45,007 nt of DNA from assembly GCF_000972705.2 (NCBI RefSeq), contig NZ_LATL02000045.1:1-45007 (forward strand), read 5' to 3'. The DNA is from Limnoraphis robusta CS-951. Its GTDB lineage: Bacteria; Cyanobacteriota; Cyanobacteriia; Cyanobacteriales; Microcoleaceae. Position numbers and translations under genes: made by a program. This document shows, piece by piece, positions 8,670-19,119 of the stretch (positions are counted from its first letter, which is position 1; each line of letters starts with the position of its first letter). Below the pieces are notes generated by a model. It did not search any database. It worked only from the letters and a program-made list of their open reading frames with translations, and was not told the origin of the DNA.

Positions 8670-9209
8670 TCAACCATAGAGCTGCTCAATGGAAATGCCC
8701 CGTTCTCGGGCAACTTCTGACAAGGTTCGCAAGCCAGTCAGGGCATCAACGGCTGCACGGGCATTATTGAGAGGGTTACTGGAACCGAGTTGCTTGGCGA
8801 GGATATTCCGAACGCCTGCAAGTTCGAGAACAGTTCGGACTGCTCCCCCAGCAATTACTCCAGTACCAGGTGCTGCGGGTCGAATTAGCACTTTGGCACC
8901 GCCACCTTCTCCTTGAACGAGATGGGGAATGGAATAGGATTTGGTCAGAGGCACTTCAATCACGTTTTTGCGACCGTCTGCGACCCCTTTTTTCACGGCT
9001 CCAATTACATCGGCGGCTTTTCCGACCCCGACGCCCACTTGACCGCGTTCGTTACCCACAATCACAATGGCACGGAAACTGAGTTTTTTACCGCCCTTGA
9101 CCACTTTCGTCACCCGACGAATCTGCACGACTCGTTCTTGCCATTCCGTTTCTTTTTCTTTGGTGCGATTTCCTTTTTTCCGACGTTGCTGTTGTTGCTG
9201 TTCTGCCAT
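8670..9209 (-). CDS. rpsE: 30S ribosomal protein S5
   Basis: The 179-residue protein has the double-stranded-RNA-binding-like N-domain ([41 protein letters not shown]) and the C-domain ([20 protein letters not shown]). S5 takes part in decoding accuracy and mRNA helicase activity of the 30S subunit. A glutamine/lysine-rich N-terminal tail precedes the fold. The start is ATG at 9209, with rplR 43 bases upstream. Confidence 0.97.
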   Translation of the reverse strand: MAEQQQQQRRKKGNRTKEKETEWQERVVQIRRVTKVVKGGKKLSFRAIVIVGNERGQVGVGVGKAADVIGAVKKGVADGRKNVIEVPLTKSYSIPHLVQGEGGGAKVLIRPAAPGTGVIAGGAVRTVLELAGVRNILAKQLGSSNPLNNARAAVDALTGLRTLSEVARERGISIEQLYG

Positions 9210-9252
9210 AATCGTTTATCCTTTGATCAAGTTAAGCTGTGAAATGGCGATC

Positions 9253-9615
9253 TTAGAAGTCTAAACCTGCTTCTCGGGCTGCATCGGCTAGAGCTTTAAC
9301 TCGTCCGTGATACAAATAGCCGCCTCGATCAAAAACTACTTTGCTGATGCCTTTGGAGAGTAAACGTTGGGCGACAAGCTGTCCGACTTGCACAGATGCT
9401 TCACAGGTTCCTCCAGTTTCCATCTGAGTTTTGAAATCGGGATCGAGACTAGAGGCAGCCGCCAGGGTATGATGCTGAGTATCATCAATCACCTGAGCAT
9501 AGATATGTTTGTGAGAGCGAAACACAGCCAGCCGAGGTCGTTCGGGAGTGCCAAATACTTGGCGTCGGACACGACGATGGCGACGAAGGCGTGATTCTTG
9601 TCGAGTCTGTTTCAT
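9253..9615 (-). CDS. rplR: 50S ribosomal protein L18
   Basis: The 120-residue protein has [20 protein letters not shown], the TLAAASSLD block and the C-terminal [20 protein letters not shown] motif, which together define L18, the 5S rRNA-binding protein of the central protuberance. Usual length. It follows rplF with a 3-base gap, so the two are probably translated together. Confidence 0.97.
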   Translation of the reverse strand: MKQTRQESRLRRHRRVRRQVFGTPERPRLAVFRSHKHIYAQVIDDTQHHTLAAASSLDPDFKTQMETGGTCEASVQVGQLVAQRLLSKGISKVVFDRGGYLYHGRVKALADAAREAGLDF

Positions 9616-9618
9616 AGT

Positions 9619-10164
9619 CTATTTTTTCTTACCTGTTTTACCTGCTTTGCGTCTGACTAATTCTCCGGCATAGCGAATGCCTTTGCCTTTGTAGGGTTCA
9701 GGGGGACGAACAGCCCGAATTTGAGCGGCTACATTCCCGACAATTTCTTTATCGATGCCGCTAACAATCACGTTGGTGTTGTTTTCAACCGCTACGGTGA
9801 TGCCTTGCGGGGGATTCATCTCAACAGGTTTACTGTAGCCGACATTGAGAATCAAATTTCTTCCTTGAACTTGCGCCCGATACCCCACGCCTTGAATTTC
9901 TAGGCGTTTTTCAAAGCCTTTGGAGACACCATCAACCATATTGGCCACCAGGGTGCGACATAATCCATGTCGTTGACGAGCCACACGAGACTCATCACGC
10001 CGTTTAACGACGAGTAAGGCTTCACCCTCTTGTTCGAGTAGGACTTGAGCGGGTAAAACCCGAGTCAGTTCTCCTTTTGGGCCTTTGACGGTAATTTGTT
10101 GTCCCTCAATGGTTAAGGTAACTTTTTGGGGAATCGGAATTGGGCGTTTACCAATTCTAGACAT
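9619..10164 (-). CDS. rplF: 50S ribosomal protein L6
   Basis: The 181-residue protein starts [15 protein letters not shown], has [12 protein letters not shown] and the C-terminal [16 protein letters not shown] motif characteristic of L6, near the sarcin-ricin loop where elongation factors bind. Two tandem alpha/beta domains are expected from the length. Located between rpsH and rplR. Confidence 0.97.
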   Translation of the reverse strand: MSRIGKRPIPIPQKVTLTIEGQQITVKGPKGELTRVLPAQVLLEQEGEALLVVKRRDESRVARQRHGLCRTLVANMVDGVSKGFEKRLEIQGVGYRAQVQGRNLILNVGYSKPVEMNPPQGITVAVENNTNVIVSGIDKEIVGNVAAQIRAVRPPEPYKGKGIRYAGELVRRKAGKTGKKK

Positions 10165-10258
10165 AATGCTTTTGTCAGTTGTGAGTTGTCAATTTTTGTG
10201 AGTTAAAAAGCAATTGATCGAGAGGGTTTAAACCTTCGACTCTGCTAACTAACTCGAC

Positions 10259-10660
10259 TTACCAAATGTAACAAAGCACTTCTCCACCGATGCCTTGACT
10301 ACGGGCTTCTCGGTCGGTCATCACTCCCCGAGAGGTGGAGATAATTGCAATGCCAATCCCACCTAAAACTCGTGGGAGTTCTTTCCGATTGCTATAGACT
10401 CTCAAACCAGGTCGGCTGACACGCTTGAGCTTTTTGATAATCGGGGTGCGAGTTTTAGGATTGTACTTCAAAGACAGGACGAGAGATCTTTTAATTCCTT
10501 CTCCTGTTTCTTCAAACTCTCCAATGAAGCCTTCATCCCGAAGCACTCGGGCGATGCTGCGCGTCATTTTGGTCGAGGGAATTTGTGTGGTTTGATGCCG
10601 CGCCAAGCAAGAGTTGCGAATGCGCGTCAACATATCTGAAATGGTATCGTTTGTTGCCAT
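10259..10660 (-). CDS. rpsH: 30S ribosomal protein S8
   Basis: The 133-residue protein contains [39 protein letters not shown] and the C-terminal [17 protein letters not shown], matching S8, a primary 16S rRNA binder. The frame is open 27 codons further upstream, but the ATG at 10660 gives the conserved N-terminus [11 protein letters not shown] and normal length. rpsN (S14), which sits between rplE and rpsH in many bacteria, is missing here as in other cyanobacteria. Confidence 0.97.
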   Translation of the reverse strand: MATNDTISDMLTRIRNSCLARHQTTQIPSTKMTRSIARVLRDEGFIGEFEETGEGIKRSLVLSLKYNPKTRTPIIKKLKRVSRPGLRVYSNRKELPRVLGGIGIAIISTSRGVMTDREARSQGIGGEVLCYIW

Positions 10661-10795
10661 AGTTGTCTCGTTATTAGAAACGGATATTGACGAATGAAGA
10701 ACGGATGCGCGTTGACTCAAGGCCGCATAGACTGATGACAAGGGTAAAAAGTGAATCCGTTTTTCTACTGACTATCCGTTGTAAATCTGATAGCC

Positions 10796-11344
10796 TTAGT
10801 TTTCCCGGAAGGGCATTCCCATTTCTTTGAGTAAAGCCCGTCCTTCTTCGTCAGACTGAGCGGTGGTAATAATTGAAATATCTAAACCCCGGATTTGATC
10901 GATGCTGTCGTATTCGATTTCCGGGAAAATGAGCTGTTCTCGAACGCCCAAACTATAATTTCCTCTCCCATCGAAGCTTTTGGGGCTAATGCCGCGAAAG
11001 TCTCGAATTCGAGGTAATGACAGGTGAATCAGTCGCTCTAAAAAGGAATACATCCGATCTGAGCGTAATGTCACCATCACCCCAACAGGCATCCCTTGAC
11101 GAATTTTAAATCCAGCGATCGCTTTTTTCGCTCGAGTGACAACGGGTTTTTGTCCAGTGATCACGGCAATTTCATTAAGGGAGGAATCCAAGGCTTTGGC
11201 ATTCTGTGAAGCTTCTCCCAAGCCTCGATTTAGGGTAATTTTAACGAGCTTGGGAACTTGATGGATATTTTGATATCCAAATTGCTCCATCAGTTTGGGA
11301 ACAACTTTTTCGAGATACTGAGTCTTGATTTGAGTAGCGGTCAT
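10796..11344 (-). CDS. rplE: 50S ribosomal protein L5
   Basis: The 182-residue protein has the motifs [39 protein letters not shown] and [20 protein letters not shown] of L5, which binds 5S rRNA and contacts P-site tRNA. Normal length. The start is ATG at 11344. It lies between rplX and rpsH. Confidence 0.97.
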   Translation of the reverse strand: MTATQIKTQYLEKVVPKLMEQFGYQNIHQVPKLVKITLNRGLGEASQNAKALDSSLNEIAVITGQKPVVTRAKKAIAGFKIRQGMPVGVMVTLRSDRMYSFLERLIHLSLPRIRDFRGISPKSFDGRGNYSLGVREQLIFPEIEYDSIDQIRGLDISIITTAQSDEEGRALLKEMGMPFREN

Positions 11345-11434
11345 AGTGTTTTGCTCCTTTTTAATCCCTGGGCTTGGTCAGGGAAGGTTTAATTGAGAGA
11401 TTAGAATAAATTTCTCCGAGTTCCTGTCGAGAAA

Positions 11435-11785
11435 TTAATCGATGATTTCTCCAGTTTTTTTGAGCATTCGCACTTTTCGACCTTCTTCAGTGAAGGTATA
11501 ACTAATGCGACTCGCCACTTTTTCTTTGGTGGAATAAAGCATGACATTTGAGCTATGAATCGGAGCTTCAAAGGTAATAATTTTACCGGATTCTCCTTCT
11601 TGTTGAGGCTTTACGTGTTTGGTGCGAATATTAACATCCTTAACCACAACCTTACTCAACTTCGGGATTGCTCGGATCACTTCTCCAACTTTACCCTTAT
11701 CTTTTCCGGCGATAATTTGCACTGTATCGCCTTTTTTAACGTGCATTTGATGACGTTCGAGTTTCTGTTGTTTTTTATAAGGCAT
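11435..11785 (-). CDS. rplX: 50S ribosomal protein L24
   Basis: The 116-residue protein has the KOW motif [20 protein letters not shown] followed by [20 protein letters not shown], typical of L24, an assembly-initiating protein. The ATG at 11785 overlaps the rplN stop by one base. An internal methionine 13 codons later (MHVKKGD) would also give a complete fold, so the first residues are less certain. Confidence 0.95.
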   Translation of the reverse strand: MPYKKQQKLERHQMHVKKGDTVQIIAGKDKGKVGEVIRAIPKLSKVVVKDVNIRTKHVKPQQEGESGKIITFEAPIHSSNVMLYSTKEKVASRISYTFTEEGRKVRMLKKTGEIID

Positions 11786-12153
11786 TAGATGACCTCCGGC
11801 GCAAGAGACACAATTTTCATGTAATTTTTCTCCCGCAGTTCCCGAGCAATCGGGCCGAACACGCGGGTGCCTCTGGGATTGCCTTCTGGGTTAATAATCA
11901 CCGCTGCATTATCGTCAAAGCGGATACTCATCCCACTGTCACGGCGTAGACTATGACGAGTTCTGACGACAACGGCTCTAACGACATCAGAGCGTTTAAC
12001 AGCCATGTTCGGAATCGCATCTTTAACCACTGCAATAATCTCATCGCCGATACGGGCGTAGCGACGATTACCCCCTCCCAGGATGCGGATACACATTAAT
12101 TTACGCGCTCCGCTATTATCAGCAACATTAAGAATAGTCTGTGGTTGAATCAT
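11785..12153 (-). CDS. rplN: 50S ribosomal protein L14
   Basis: The 122-residue protein starts [20 protein letters not shown] and contains [19 protein letters not shown] and [20 protein letters not shown], the L14 signatures. L14 lies at the subunit interface. Exact family length. The stop overlaps the rplX start (TAATG). Confidence 0.97.
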   Translation of the reverse strand: MIQPQTILNVADNSGARKLMCIRILGGGNRRYARIGDEIIAVVKDAIPNMAVKRSDVVRAVVVRTRHSLRRDSGMSIRFDDNAAVIINPEGNPRGTRVFGPIARELREKNYMKIVSLAPEVI

Positions 12154-12216
12154 GACACTTCATGGATAGTTTAGAGGTGAATTTTCACTGAGTTTCTGAG
12201 CGGGTTTGCTGATTAA

Positions 12217-12465
12217 TTACTCAGCTTTGCCACTGATAATTTCAATCACATTCCAACGTTTCGTTTTACTCAGGGGGCGAGTTTCTTGAATTCGGACTCT
12301 ATCCCCTTCTTTACATTGATTTTCTTCGTCGTGAGCATTATAGTGCTTCGTTTTCACAACAATTTTTCCATACTTGGGATGGGGTGAGCGGTTTTCGATC
12401 GCCACCACCACAGTTTTTTGCATTTTGTTGCTGATCACTAAGCCAACTCGTTCTTTAATTGCCAT
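12217..12465 (-). CDS. rpsQ: 30S ribosomal protein S17
   Basis: The 82-residue OB-fold protein has [37 protein letters not shown] and [18 protein letters not shown], diagnostic of S17, a primary 16S rRNA binder. Located between rpmC and rplN. Confidence 0.97.
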   Translation of the reverse strand: MAIKERVGLVISNKMQKTVVVAIENRSPHPKYGKIVVKTKHYNAHDEENQCKEGDRVRIQETRPLSKTKRWNVIEIISGKAE

Positions 12466-12540
12466 AGTTTTGTGTGCCGCGATAGTTCGTAAAACTCAAA
12501 AGAATTGGTGCTAATTCGACTGTCTACACAGGGCGATCGC

Positions 12541-12795
12541 TTAAGCTGATACGGGTTCATCTGTCGTGCTAGCCGAGGCTGTTTTTTCTGCTTCTGCCTG
12601 CTGTTGTCGCTCCCGTTCAACCGTTAGCAATTGAGCCAATTCATGTTGAGCGTGTTTGAACTCATGAGGCTTTTCTAAACGTCCTGTTGCTTTGAGCAAA
12701 CGCAGATTAGCCAGATTTTTTTTGAGTTCTAGAATTCGGTTAGACAGTTGCTCATCATTTAACTGTCTTGCTTCTTTAACCTTCGGAAAAGACAT
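12541..12795 (-). CDS. rpmC: 50S ribosomal protein L29
   Basis: The 84-residue protein has the helical-hairpin pattern of L29: [20 protein letters not shown] then [19 protein letters not shown]-terminal tail of roughly 20 residues, alanine/serine/threonine-rich, extends beyond the typical 65-70-residue core. L29 borders the peptide exit and contacts trigger factor and SRP. Confidence 0.95.
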   Translation of the reverse strand: MSFPKVKEARQLNDEQLSNRILELKKNLANLRLLKATGRLEKPHEFKHAQHELAQLLTVERERQQQAEAEKTASASTTDEPVSA

Positions 12796-12837
12796 AACTT
12801 TATCCTTAACCTTCGATGTATCCTTTACCCTGTCCCT

Positions 12838-13269
12838 TTACTCTTCGGAGGTTTCCTCCTGTTTTTGCTGCATAATAAACTTGGTCTTAATCGGTAATTT
12901 AAAAGCAGCTAAACGCATGGCTTCCCGGGCGATTTCTTCAGAAACCCCATCCAGTTCAAACATGATCCGTCCAGGCTTAACCACAGCTACCCAATATTCG
13001 GGAGCGCCTTTACCGGAACCCATCCGAGTTTCCGCCGGACGCATGGTAATCGGTTTGTCTGGAAAAATCCGAATCCAAATTTTTCCACCCCGACGAATAT
13101 AACGAGTCATTGCCCGACGTGCGGCTTCGATTTGACGTGCGGTAATCCAGGAGGGTTCGAGAGCTTGCAAGCCATATTCCCCGAAAGTCAGGGTACTTCC
13201 TCGGGTCGCTAGACCTCTCATCCGGCCCCGTTGTTGTTTGCGGAATTTTGTTCTTTTGGGACTTAACAT
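12838..13269 (-). CDS. rplP: 50S ribosomal protein L16
   Basis: The 143-residue protein begins [20 protein letters not shown], has the [20 protein letters not shown] motif and [20 protein letters not shown], all L16 signatures; L16 helps position A-site tRNA at the peptidyl-transferase centre. The C-terminus ends in an acidic EETSEE tail. Located between rpsC and rpmC. Confidence 0.97.
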   Translation of the reverse strand: MLSPKRTKFRKQQRGRMRGLATRGSTLTFGEYGLQALEPSWITARQIEAARRAMTRYIRRGGKIWIRIFPDKPITMRPAETRMGSGKGAPEYWVAVVKPGRIMFELDGVSEEIAREAMRLAAFKLPIKTKFIMQQKQEETSEE

Positions 13270-13339
13270 CGGTGGTTGATAGTGAGTTGTTGGCTATCTG
13301 TCCAAGGTGAAAAGCCATGATTTGCGGCTTTTCTATCCT

Positions 13340-14059
13340 TTATTCAGAGCGATCATCATATTTTTGACGTCGCGGTTGTTTGCGTTTAGGTTGACCGGCA
13401 TTGGCGTTTGATGTCTCTTCTTGTCCTGGGATAATTTCGCCTTTGAACACCCACACCTTAATGCCGAGAATGCCATAGATCGTCAAAGCAGTGCAGTAAG
13501 CGTAGTCAATATCAGCCCGTAGGGTATGCAGAGGCACTCGACCTTCGCGAGTCCACTCGGTTCGAGCGATTTCTGCCCCGTTCAGACGACCACTAACTTG
13601 AACTTTAATGCCTTCAATCCCTGCTTTTTGCGCTCGGGTAATGGCTTGACGAACCACCCGACGAAAGGACACCCGTTTTTCGAGCTGTTGAGCGATGTAT
13701 TCGGCGATCAACCGAGCATCCGCATCGACTCGGGCGACTTCTACAACGTTGATGCGAATTTGACGATTACTGCCCAGTTCTTTTTGTAAACCGACTCGCA
13801 GGGATTCAATCCCCGTACCCCCTCGGCCAACGACTACCCCGGGTCGAGCGGTCATCACTTCTAAGTCGATTTGATCGGCTTTGCGCTCTATCCGTACATC
13901 CGAAATGCCTGCATTATTAAGGTTTTTTTGAATGTATTGGCGGATTTTATAGTCTTCCTGCAAGAGTTCGGGATAATGTTTAGCATCAGCGAACCATCTG
14001 GATTTGTGTTCTTGGGTGATTCCTAAACGAAAACCGACTGGATTAATTTTTTGTCCCAT
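13340..14059 (-). CDS. rpsC: 30S ribosomal protein S3
   Basis: The 239-residue protein starts [20 protein letters not shown] and has the KH-domain [14 protein letters not shown] loop and the C-domain [20 protein letters not shown] region of S3 at the mRNA entry. The C-terminus carries a charged, glutamine/arginine-rich tail. Length is typical of cyanobacteria. Confidence 0.97.
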   Translation of the reverse strand: MGQKINPVGFRLGITQEHKSRWFADAKHYPELLQEDYKIRQYIQKNLNNAGISDVRIERKADQIDLEVMTARPGVVVGRGGTGIESLRVGLQKELGSNRQIRINVVEVARVDADARLIAEYIAQQLEKRVSFRRVVRQAITRAQKAGIEGIKVQVSGRLNGAEIARTEWTREGRVPLHTLRADIDYAYCTALTIYGILGIKVWVFKGEIIPGQEETSNANAGQPKRKQPRRQKYDDRSE

Positions 14060-14153
14060 AGCGAATTAAGTTATGAAATGGGTTAACGATTCATCATTGG
14101 ATTGAAAGGTACAAGATTGAATGGGCGTAAGGGTGCAACTCGTGCATTTTGAT

Positions 14154-14513
14154 CTAGCTGTCAACTTCAGGGGCGACAGCCACCGTAATATGACAAGTGG
14201 GTTTGCGAATTTGGTATGCTCGACCTTGAGCGCGAGGCCGATAGCGTTTTAAACTCGGCCCTTGATCCGCAAAAGCCTGAGAAACAACGAGGGTGGCTGG
14301 ATCTAAGCCCTGATTGTGTTCGGCATTGGCAACGGCAGAACGCAAAACCTTAAGAATCGGCTGACAAGCCCGATAAGGCATAAATTCTAAAATGATCAAC
14401 GCCTCTCGATAGGAGCGTCCCCGAATTTGGTCGAGGACTCGTCGTACTTTGTGAGGCGACATCCGGATATAGCGAGCGATCGCTTTAATTTCTGTGCTAG
14501 TGTCTACAGGCAT
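14154..14513 (-). CDS. rplV: 50S ribosomal protein L22
   Basis: The 119-residue protein has [40 protein letters not shown] and the [20 protein letters not shown] loop, which lines the exit tunnel and is the site of macrolide-resistance mutations in L22. Normal length. Located between rpsS and rpsC. Confidence 0.97.
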   Translation of the reverse strand: MPVDTSTEIKAIARYIRMSPHKVRRVLDQIRGRSYREALIILEFMPYRACQPILKVLRSAVANAEHNQGLDPATLVVSQAFADQGPSLKRYRPRAQGRAYQIRKPTCHITVAVAPEVDS

Positions 14514-14595
14514 TATTGTTTCCTCGATCCCTTAGATGTGGAGATGGCGCTCTAAACGCCTTTCCCCGTCAATGACTTCGGGGAGTGATTTCACC

Positions 14596-14880
14596 CTATC
14601 GGCGAGCCTTTTTGTCGCCTCCAGCATGGCTGCGATAAGTCCGAGTGGGGGCAAATTCACCTAATTTATGTCCCACCATTTGCTCTGTGACAAACACAGG
14701 AACGTGTTGGCGGCCATTATGAACGGCGATGGTGTGACCTACCATCAGAGGCAAAATGGTCGAAGCTCGTGACCAGGTTTTGATCACTTCTTTTCCTTTT
14801 TTGCCACTGGCATCCAAGGCGGCGACTTTTTTGAGTAAATGATCGGCTACAAATGGGCCTTTCTTCAGTGAACGAGACAT
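14596..14880 (-). CDS. rpsS: 30S ribosomal protein S19
   Basis: The 94-residue protein starts [19 protein letters not shown] and has the [20 protein letters not shown] and [20 protein letters not shown] motifs of S19, which forms a complex with S13 in the 30S head. Its length is within the normal range. Confidence 0.97.
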   Translation of the reverse strand: MSRSLKKGPFVADHLLKKVAALDASGKKGKEVIKTWSRASTILPLMVGHTIAVHNGRQHVPVFVTEQMVGHKLGEFAPTRTYRSHAGGDKKARR

Positions 14881-14942
14881 AATGACAGCTCTATGGGTTT
14901 AATGTACAGCGTTCAAAATTGCACGCGATTTCCCCAAGGGGA

Positions 14943-15806
14943 TTAACTTTGACGACCACCTTTACCGCGCTTGGAAGACTTCCGACGACGACGCACAATT
15001 AAGGCTGTGCTGCGTTTTTTGGCGTTCCGGGTTTTCATCCCTAAAGCGGGCTTACCCCAAGGCGTACAGGGGCCACTGCGACCGATGGGAGCGCGTCCTT
15101 CTCCACCACCATGCGGGTGATCGACAGGGTTCATAACGCTACCCCGAACGGTAGGTCTTTTTCCTTTCCAACGGTTACGACCGGCTTTACCGATACTGAC
15201 GTTGCGAGCTTCGATGTTCCCGACTTGTCCGATGGTGGCATAGCAACGAGCCGAGACTTTGCGCTGTTCTCCAGAGGGCAGTTTCAGGGTGACATATTCC
15301 CCTTCTTTTGCCATGAGTTGAGCGGTTGCGCCTGCGGAGCGAACCATTTGTCCGCCTTTACCGGGAACTAATTCGATGTTGTGAATATCGGTTCCTAACG
15401 GAATTCTCGATAAGGGTAAAGCGTTACCGACTTCAATGGCTGAATCTGGCCCTGAAACAATCACGGTGCCGACTTTTAAGCCAAGCGGATGCAAAATGTA
15501 TCGCTTTTCGCCGTCGATATAGTGCAGCAAAGCGATACGGGCGTTGCGGTTAGGGTCGTATTCGATTTGAGCGACTTTGGCCGGGATATTGTGTTTATCG
15601 CGGCGAAAATCGATGATCCGGTAGAGTTTTTTATGTCCTCCACCCCGATGACGACAGGTAATTACACCTCGGTTATTGCGTCCCTTATGGCGATGTTTGG
15701 ATGCGATTAGGGAGCGTTCGGGTTCGGTGTGTGTAATTTCAGCAAAGTCTGAAACTGAATGCTGTCGGGTACTTGGGGTATAGGGTCGATATGAACGAAT
15801 TCCCAT
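14943..15806 (-). CDS. rplB: 50S ribosomal protein L2
   Basis: The 287-residue protein has the L2 core [20 protein letters not shown] and the C-terminal [20 protein letters not shown] motif, whose histidine is important for peptidyl transfer. The tail is rich in lysine and arginine. Length is the family norm. Located between rplW and rpsS. Confidence 0.98.
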   Translation of the reverse strand: MGIRSYRPYTPSTRQHSVSDFAEITHTEPERSLIASKHRHKGRNNRGVITCRHRGGGHKKLYRIIDFRRDKHNIPAKVAQIEYDPNRNARIALLHYIDGEKRYILHPLGLKVGTVIVSGPDSAIEVGNALPLSRIPLGTDIHNIELVPGKGGQMVRSAGATAQLMAKEGEYVTLKLPSGEQRKVSARCYATIGQVGNIEARNVSIGKAGRNRWKGKRPTVRGSVMNPVDHPHGGGEGRAPIGRSGPCTPWGKPALGMKTRNAKKRSTALIVRRRRKSSKRGKGGRQS

Positions 15807-15859
15807 AATTGGCCCTCTTTTTTAATCTGCAAAAAACAGTCCTAAATGATCAATTTCCC

Positions 15860-16168
15860 TTAAACTTCTGGGAATAGAACTTTTCTTAAGGGTTCTCCAT
15901 CCTCTAGGGTGACAATGGCTCGTTTATAACGAGATTTGTATCCGATAAATTTGCCGACTCTACGCCGTTTTCGGGGAGGATTATGAGTATTGACGCTTAG
16001 GACTTTCACGGAGAACAGGAGTTCTATCGCGTCTTTAATTGTGGGCTTACTCGCTCGGGGATCGACATCAAAGGTGAACTGGTTTAGCTCCATTAGGATG
16101 GTCGCTTTTTCGGTCACGATGGGTCGTTTCACCACATCAGCGAGATCGCGGGTCTGATATTCAGTCAC
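15860..16168 (-). CDS. rplW: 50S ribosomal protein L23
   Basis: The 102-residue protein has [40 protein letters not shown] and a basic loop, matching L23 at the tunnel exit, the docking site for trigger factor. The frame is open eight codons further upstream, but I choose GTG at 16168 because a perfect AGGAGG lies 6 bases before it and it gives the usual N-terminus [10 protein letters not shown]. This start makes an 8-bp overlap with the rplD 3' end. Confidence 0.93.
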   Translation of the reverse strand: MTEYQTRDLADVVKRPIVTEKATILMELNQFTFDVDPRASKPTIKDAIELLFSVKVLSVNTHNPPRKRRRVGKFIGYKSRYKRAIVTLEDGEPLRKVLFPEV

Positions 16169-16793
16169 CGTAAACCTCCTGGATTTTCTCAAGAGCTGCG
16201 GGTGTGGTCACAATGTAGTCGGCGTTGAGGATGTCATAGACATTGATACTATCGGCTAGACAAATTCTCATCCGAGCAATGTTGCGTCCTGAAAGATAAA
16301 CGTTTTCTTGTTTTTCGGGAAGAATCAACAACACTTTAGATTCCGCACCGACTCCCCAACGACTCATCGCAGCCACTAGGTCTTTGGTTTTCGGACGGGG
16401 AAGTTGTTCGAGAAATTCTTCAACGACTACGATATCTGCTGTGCGACTTTGCAAAGCTGTCCGTAAAGCCAGACGTCTTTCTTTGCGGTTCATTTTTTGG
16501 GAGTAGTCCCGAGGTTTCGGCCCAAAAATGACACCGCCTCCCCGCCACAAGGGAGAACGAATTGACCCGGCTCTGGCTCGACCTGTGCCTTTTTGTCTCC
16601 AGGGCTTGCGTCCGCCGCCTCGGACTTCTGAGCGGGTTTTAGCGCAAGCTGTCCCTTGACGGGCGTTGTTCATCTGTCGCACCAAGGCTCGATGAACGAT
16701 GTGGGAGGCGTTTGCTTCTTTGGCAACTTTCAGGTCTAAGTTGGCTTGTCCAACTTCAACGCCTTCCCAGTTGCGTACAACACAATCAACCAT
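16161..16793 (-). CDS. rplD: 50S ribosomal protein L4
   Basis: The 210-residue protein has [39 protein letters not shown] and [20 protein letters not shown], the extended tunnel-lining loop of L4. In several bacteria L4 also represses its own operon by binding the S10 leader; whether that applies here is unknown, but the long leader upstream of rplC is a candidate target. Confidence 0.97.
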   Translation of the reverse strand: MVDCVVRNWEGVEVGQANLDLKVAKEANASHIVHRALVRQMNNARQGTACAKTRSEVRGGGRKPWRQKGTGRARAGSIRSPLWRGGGVIFGPKPRDYSQKMNRKERRLALRTALQSRTADIVVVEEFLEQLPRPKTKDLVAAMSRWGVGAESKVLLILPEKQENVYLSGRNIARMRICLADSINVYDILNADYIVTTPAALEKIQEVYGD

Positions 16794-16806
16794 GTTTCTC
16801 TCCTCT

Positions 16807-17496
16807 CTATTTCCGCCCTACTAGGTTGGTTGGGGTGATATTGAGTAAACCGCCTGGTTTTCCGGGAACTGCTCCTTTGATCAGCAGTAAGTTGCGTTCG
16901 AGATCGATCCGCACTATGGTCAGTTTGCGGGTGGTTATTTGTTTTCCGCCATAACGTCCAGCCATCTTTTTACCCGGATAAACGCGACCTGGGGTGGTTC
17001 CAGGGCCAATCGAACCCGGTTGACGGTGGTTTTTTGAACCGTGAGCCATTGGCCCCCGTTTGAAGTTATGTCGTTTTTGAAAACCCGCAAAACCCCGGCC
17101 CATGCTGATTCCGCTTACATCGACGATCTGACCGGGTTCAAACAGATCGGCTTTGAGTTCCTGACCGAGTTCGTAGCTACTGGTATCTTCTAAACGATAC
17201 TCTCGCAGATGACGAACCAGCCGTCCTCCTGACTTAACCAGGTGTCCCTGTTCGGCATTACTGAGATATTTGTTAACCTCTTTGCCGGGGGATCTGACGG
17301 TGTTTAATTTGCGGGTTTTGTCTTTGACTTCCCCGTAACCGAGCTGGATGGCGGTGTAGCCATCGGTGGGTTCGGTCTTAATCTGGGTGATAATGCACGG
17401 CCCTGCTTGAATGACCGTCACCGGAATGGCTATCCCGGTTTCGGCTTCAAACACTTGGGTCATGCCGAGTTTTGTGCCAAGGATACCTATAGACAC
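16807..17496 (-). CDS. rplC: 50S ribosomal protein L3
   Basis: First gene of the operon, as usual in cyanobacteria where rpsJ (S10) is elsewhere. The 229-residue protein starts [20 protein letters not shown] and has the [22 protein letters not shown] motif, with the glutamine-methylation region near the peptidyl-transferase centre. The start codon is GTG at 17496 with AGAGG about 10 bases upstream. It is followed by rplD after 13 bases. Confidence 0.96.
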   Translation of the reverse strand: MSIGILGTKLGMTQVFEAETGIAIPVTVIQAGPCIITQIKTEPTDGYTAIQLGYGEVKDKTRKLNTVRSPGKEVNKYLSNAEQGHLVKSGGRLVRHLREYRLEDTSSYELGQELKADLFEPGQIVDVSGISMGRGFAGFQKRHNFKRGPMAHGSKNHRQPGSIGPGTTPGRVYPGKKMAGRYGGKQITTRKLTIVRIDLERNLLLIKGAVPGKPGGLLNITPTNLVGRK

Positions 17497-18322
17497 TTCA
17501 ACTAGCCTCTCTACTCTAATTCCGAACTTTGTTGAGTGGTTCTCCCGTCAAATTGGGTCGGGTTGAGGGGAGTCTTTAAGGGTCTCCGACCAGACAGCCT
17601 GCTTTTTTAGGTTCGACGATCAACTTGCTTTGTGCTAACACTCCGTCTAACTTGATCGTCTCAGCAGGTTTTTTTGTAATTTGTTTGCCGCAGGAACGCT
17701 CCAGTCGCTCATCCAAGCCACCGTTTGTCCAACGGCTATAATGGATTTTTGCTTTATTGGGTTTGCTGAGGATTACTTCTGAAAATCTCGTTGACCGAGT
17801 TCCAGATCCTCACCTTTTGGGATGTTCAGACACGCGAAAAACTTTTCCTACTCAAACTGTAGGATAAAGAGTCGGCTACCTGACACGGCTTTAAGCTATC
17901 AACTTGTTTAAGCTGCTCTGTTACCGAAGAATTTCCTCGATACCGAATCAACGTCGCTAGGACTTGAACGGTTGTTCCGCTCAGTATCCTTCATAGGAGA
18001 AGGTCAAACCCGATAATTTGCCCGGAGTCGCTGCGATTAGCTTTCACTGAGGTTCACTTTCACTTCACTGATTTGACTCAGCAAGCAACTCTTGAGAGCA
18101 TGATCGATCTGACACTGTAAGCTTTCACTTAATCTGTGTTTTTGCTTCTCTGAACCTAACGGTTTTTTGACATTTGGCGACAATTTTTTATTTTATTTGA
18201 AAATTGGTAGTTTGTCAAGCTTTATCTGGAATTTTTTCCCAGGGTTTTTCCAATTTCGCAAAGGGGCTGAACCTTAACCCTATAATATCTATGAATTGAG
18301 CGCAGAAATTCGTAATTTTACT
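17497..18322 (-). promoter_or_regulatory. Long leader / divergent promoter region between rplC and ndhN
   Basis: About 826 bases with no credible gene. The main feature is a two-part inverted repeat: CCTGCT (17598-17603) with AGCAGG (17663-17668), enclosing GACGATCAA (17615-17623) with TTGATCGTC (17652-17660). On the plus strand it is followed by seven T residues. Transcribed leftward it would form a large stem-loop about 100-170 nt before the rplC start, in the place where S10-type leaders regulate the operon. The far end, next to ndhN, includes a TATAAT box at 18281-18286. Confidence 0.5.
18281..18286 (+). promoter_or_regulatory. Putative -10 box for ndhN
   Basis: A perfect TATAAT lies 36 bases before the ndhN ATG. 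No good -35 hexamer is visible at 16-18 bases upstream, so this is a plausible but unproven sigma-A-type promoter. Confidence 0.4.
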
Positions 18323-18799
18323 ATGGCATTAATCACAACGGGCCGTAAACTGATTCGAGACTTAGAAACTCAAGGTTCCTTGGCTTTGTACGTTCCTTTA
18401 GAGGGGGGTATGGAGGGACGCTACCATCGTCGCTTACGGGCTGCGGGTTATACAACCTACAGCTTATCAGCCCGAGGCTTAGGGGATTTATCTGCCTCTT
18501 TAACGGGAGTGCATGGGGTACGCCCGCCTCACTTGGGAAAGAAAAGTAGCGGTAATGAAGCGGCGGTCGGTAATGTTTATTATGTTCCTCCTCTGATTAA
18601 CTATCAACTCGAACACCTCCCTTCTAACTCAAAGGGATTAGTATTGTGGCTGATAGAAGGTTTTGTTTTGTCGAGTCAAGAAATTGAATTTCTGACTCAA
18701 TTATCGACTCTTGAACCGCGAGTAAAGATCGTAATTGAGATGGGAGGGGATCGCGTTGTTCGTTGGCAGCCTCTCAAAGAAGTTTTAGCTGCTGCTTAG
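18323..18799 (+). CDS. ndhN: NAD(P)H-quinone oxidoreductase subunit N
   Basis: NdhN is a cyanobacterial/plastid-specific hydrophilic subunit of NDH-1, which takes part in respiration and cyclic electron flow at the thylakoid membrane. The 158-residue protein starts MALITTGRKLIRDLE and has LALYVPLEGGMEGRYHRRLR, the GLGDLSASLTGVHGVRPPHL motif and VYYVPPLINYQLEHLP, all conserved in the family. The frame extends nine codons upstream from a TTG, but the ATG at 18323 matches the family start and length. It is divergent from rplC and upstream of ldpA. Confidence 0.96.
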   Translation: MALITTGRKLIRDLETQGSLALYVPLEGGMEGRYHRRLRAAGYTTYSLSARGLGDLSASLTGVHGVRPPHLGKKSSGNEAAVGNVYYVPPLINYQLEHLPSNSKGLVLWLIEGFVLSSQEIEFLTQLSTLEPRVKIVIEMGGDRVVRWQPLKEVLAAA

Positions 18800-19119
18800 A
18801 GTGACCTGTCACCAGTTATCAGTCAGCGTAGCCTCGTGATCCTCGAGTGTGAGCGACGACGAGATGCTCACACTCCCCAACTTTCGACTGCTGTACAGAG
18901 CTAGTATTTTAGGTCTCTATTATTTCTCAACTTCTACGGTTGACTATGACTAGCTGTAGCGTCGATCAGGTGTGATTAATGCTACCCGTAGAGTCCCGAG
19001 TCCCTGGGAGCTAGAAATCAAGCTAAATCTGATCAAGCTAGGGAGCAACTGCACTTCAGTTTTCTGCTGGAGTGTATGACGAATTTGAGCGGGAGTATGT
19101 CACCATATTAATTGTGACA
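18800..19119 (+). other. Gap between ndhN and ldpA with a perfect hairpin
   Basis: About 320 bases without a gene. It holds a perfect 10-bp inverted repeat, GAGTGTGAGC / GCTCACACTC (18845-18875, 11-base loop), 46 bases after the ndhN stop. No T-run follows, so a rho-independent terminator is uncertain; a protein-binding site or RNA-stabilising structure is also possible. Confidence 0.5.

Noticed and set aside
17598..17675. Plus-strand rho-independent terminator
   Set aside because: Stem and T-run fit, but no plus-strand gene ends before it; more likely a leader structure of the leftward operon, though antisense termination cannot be excluded.
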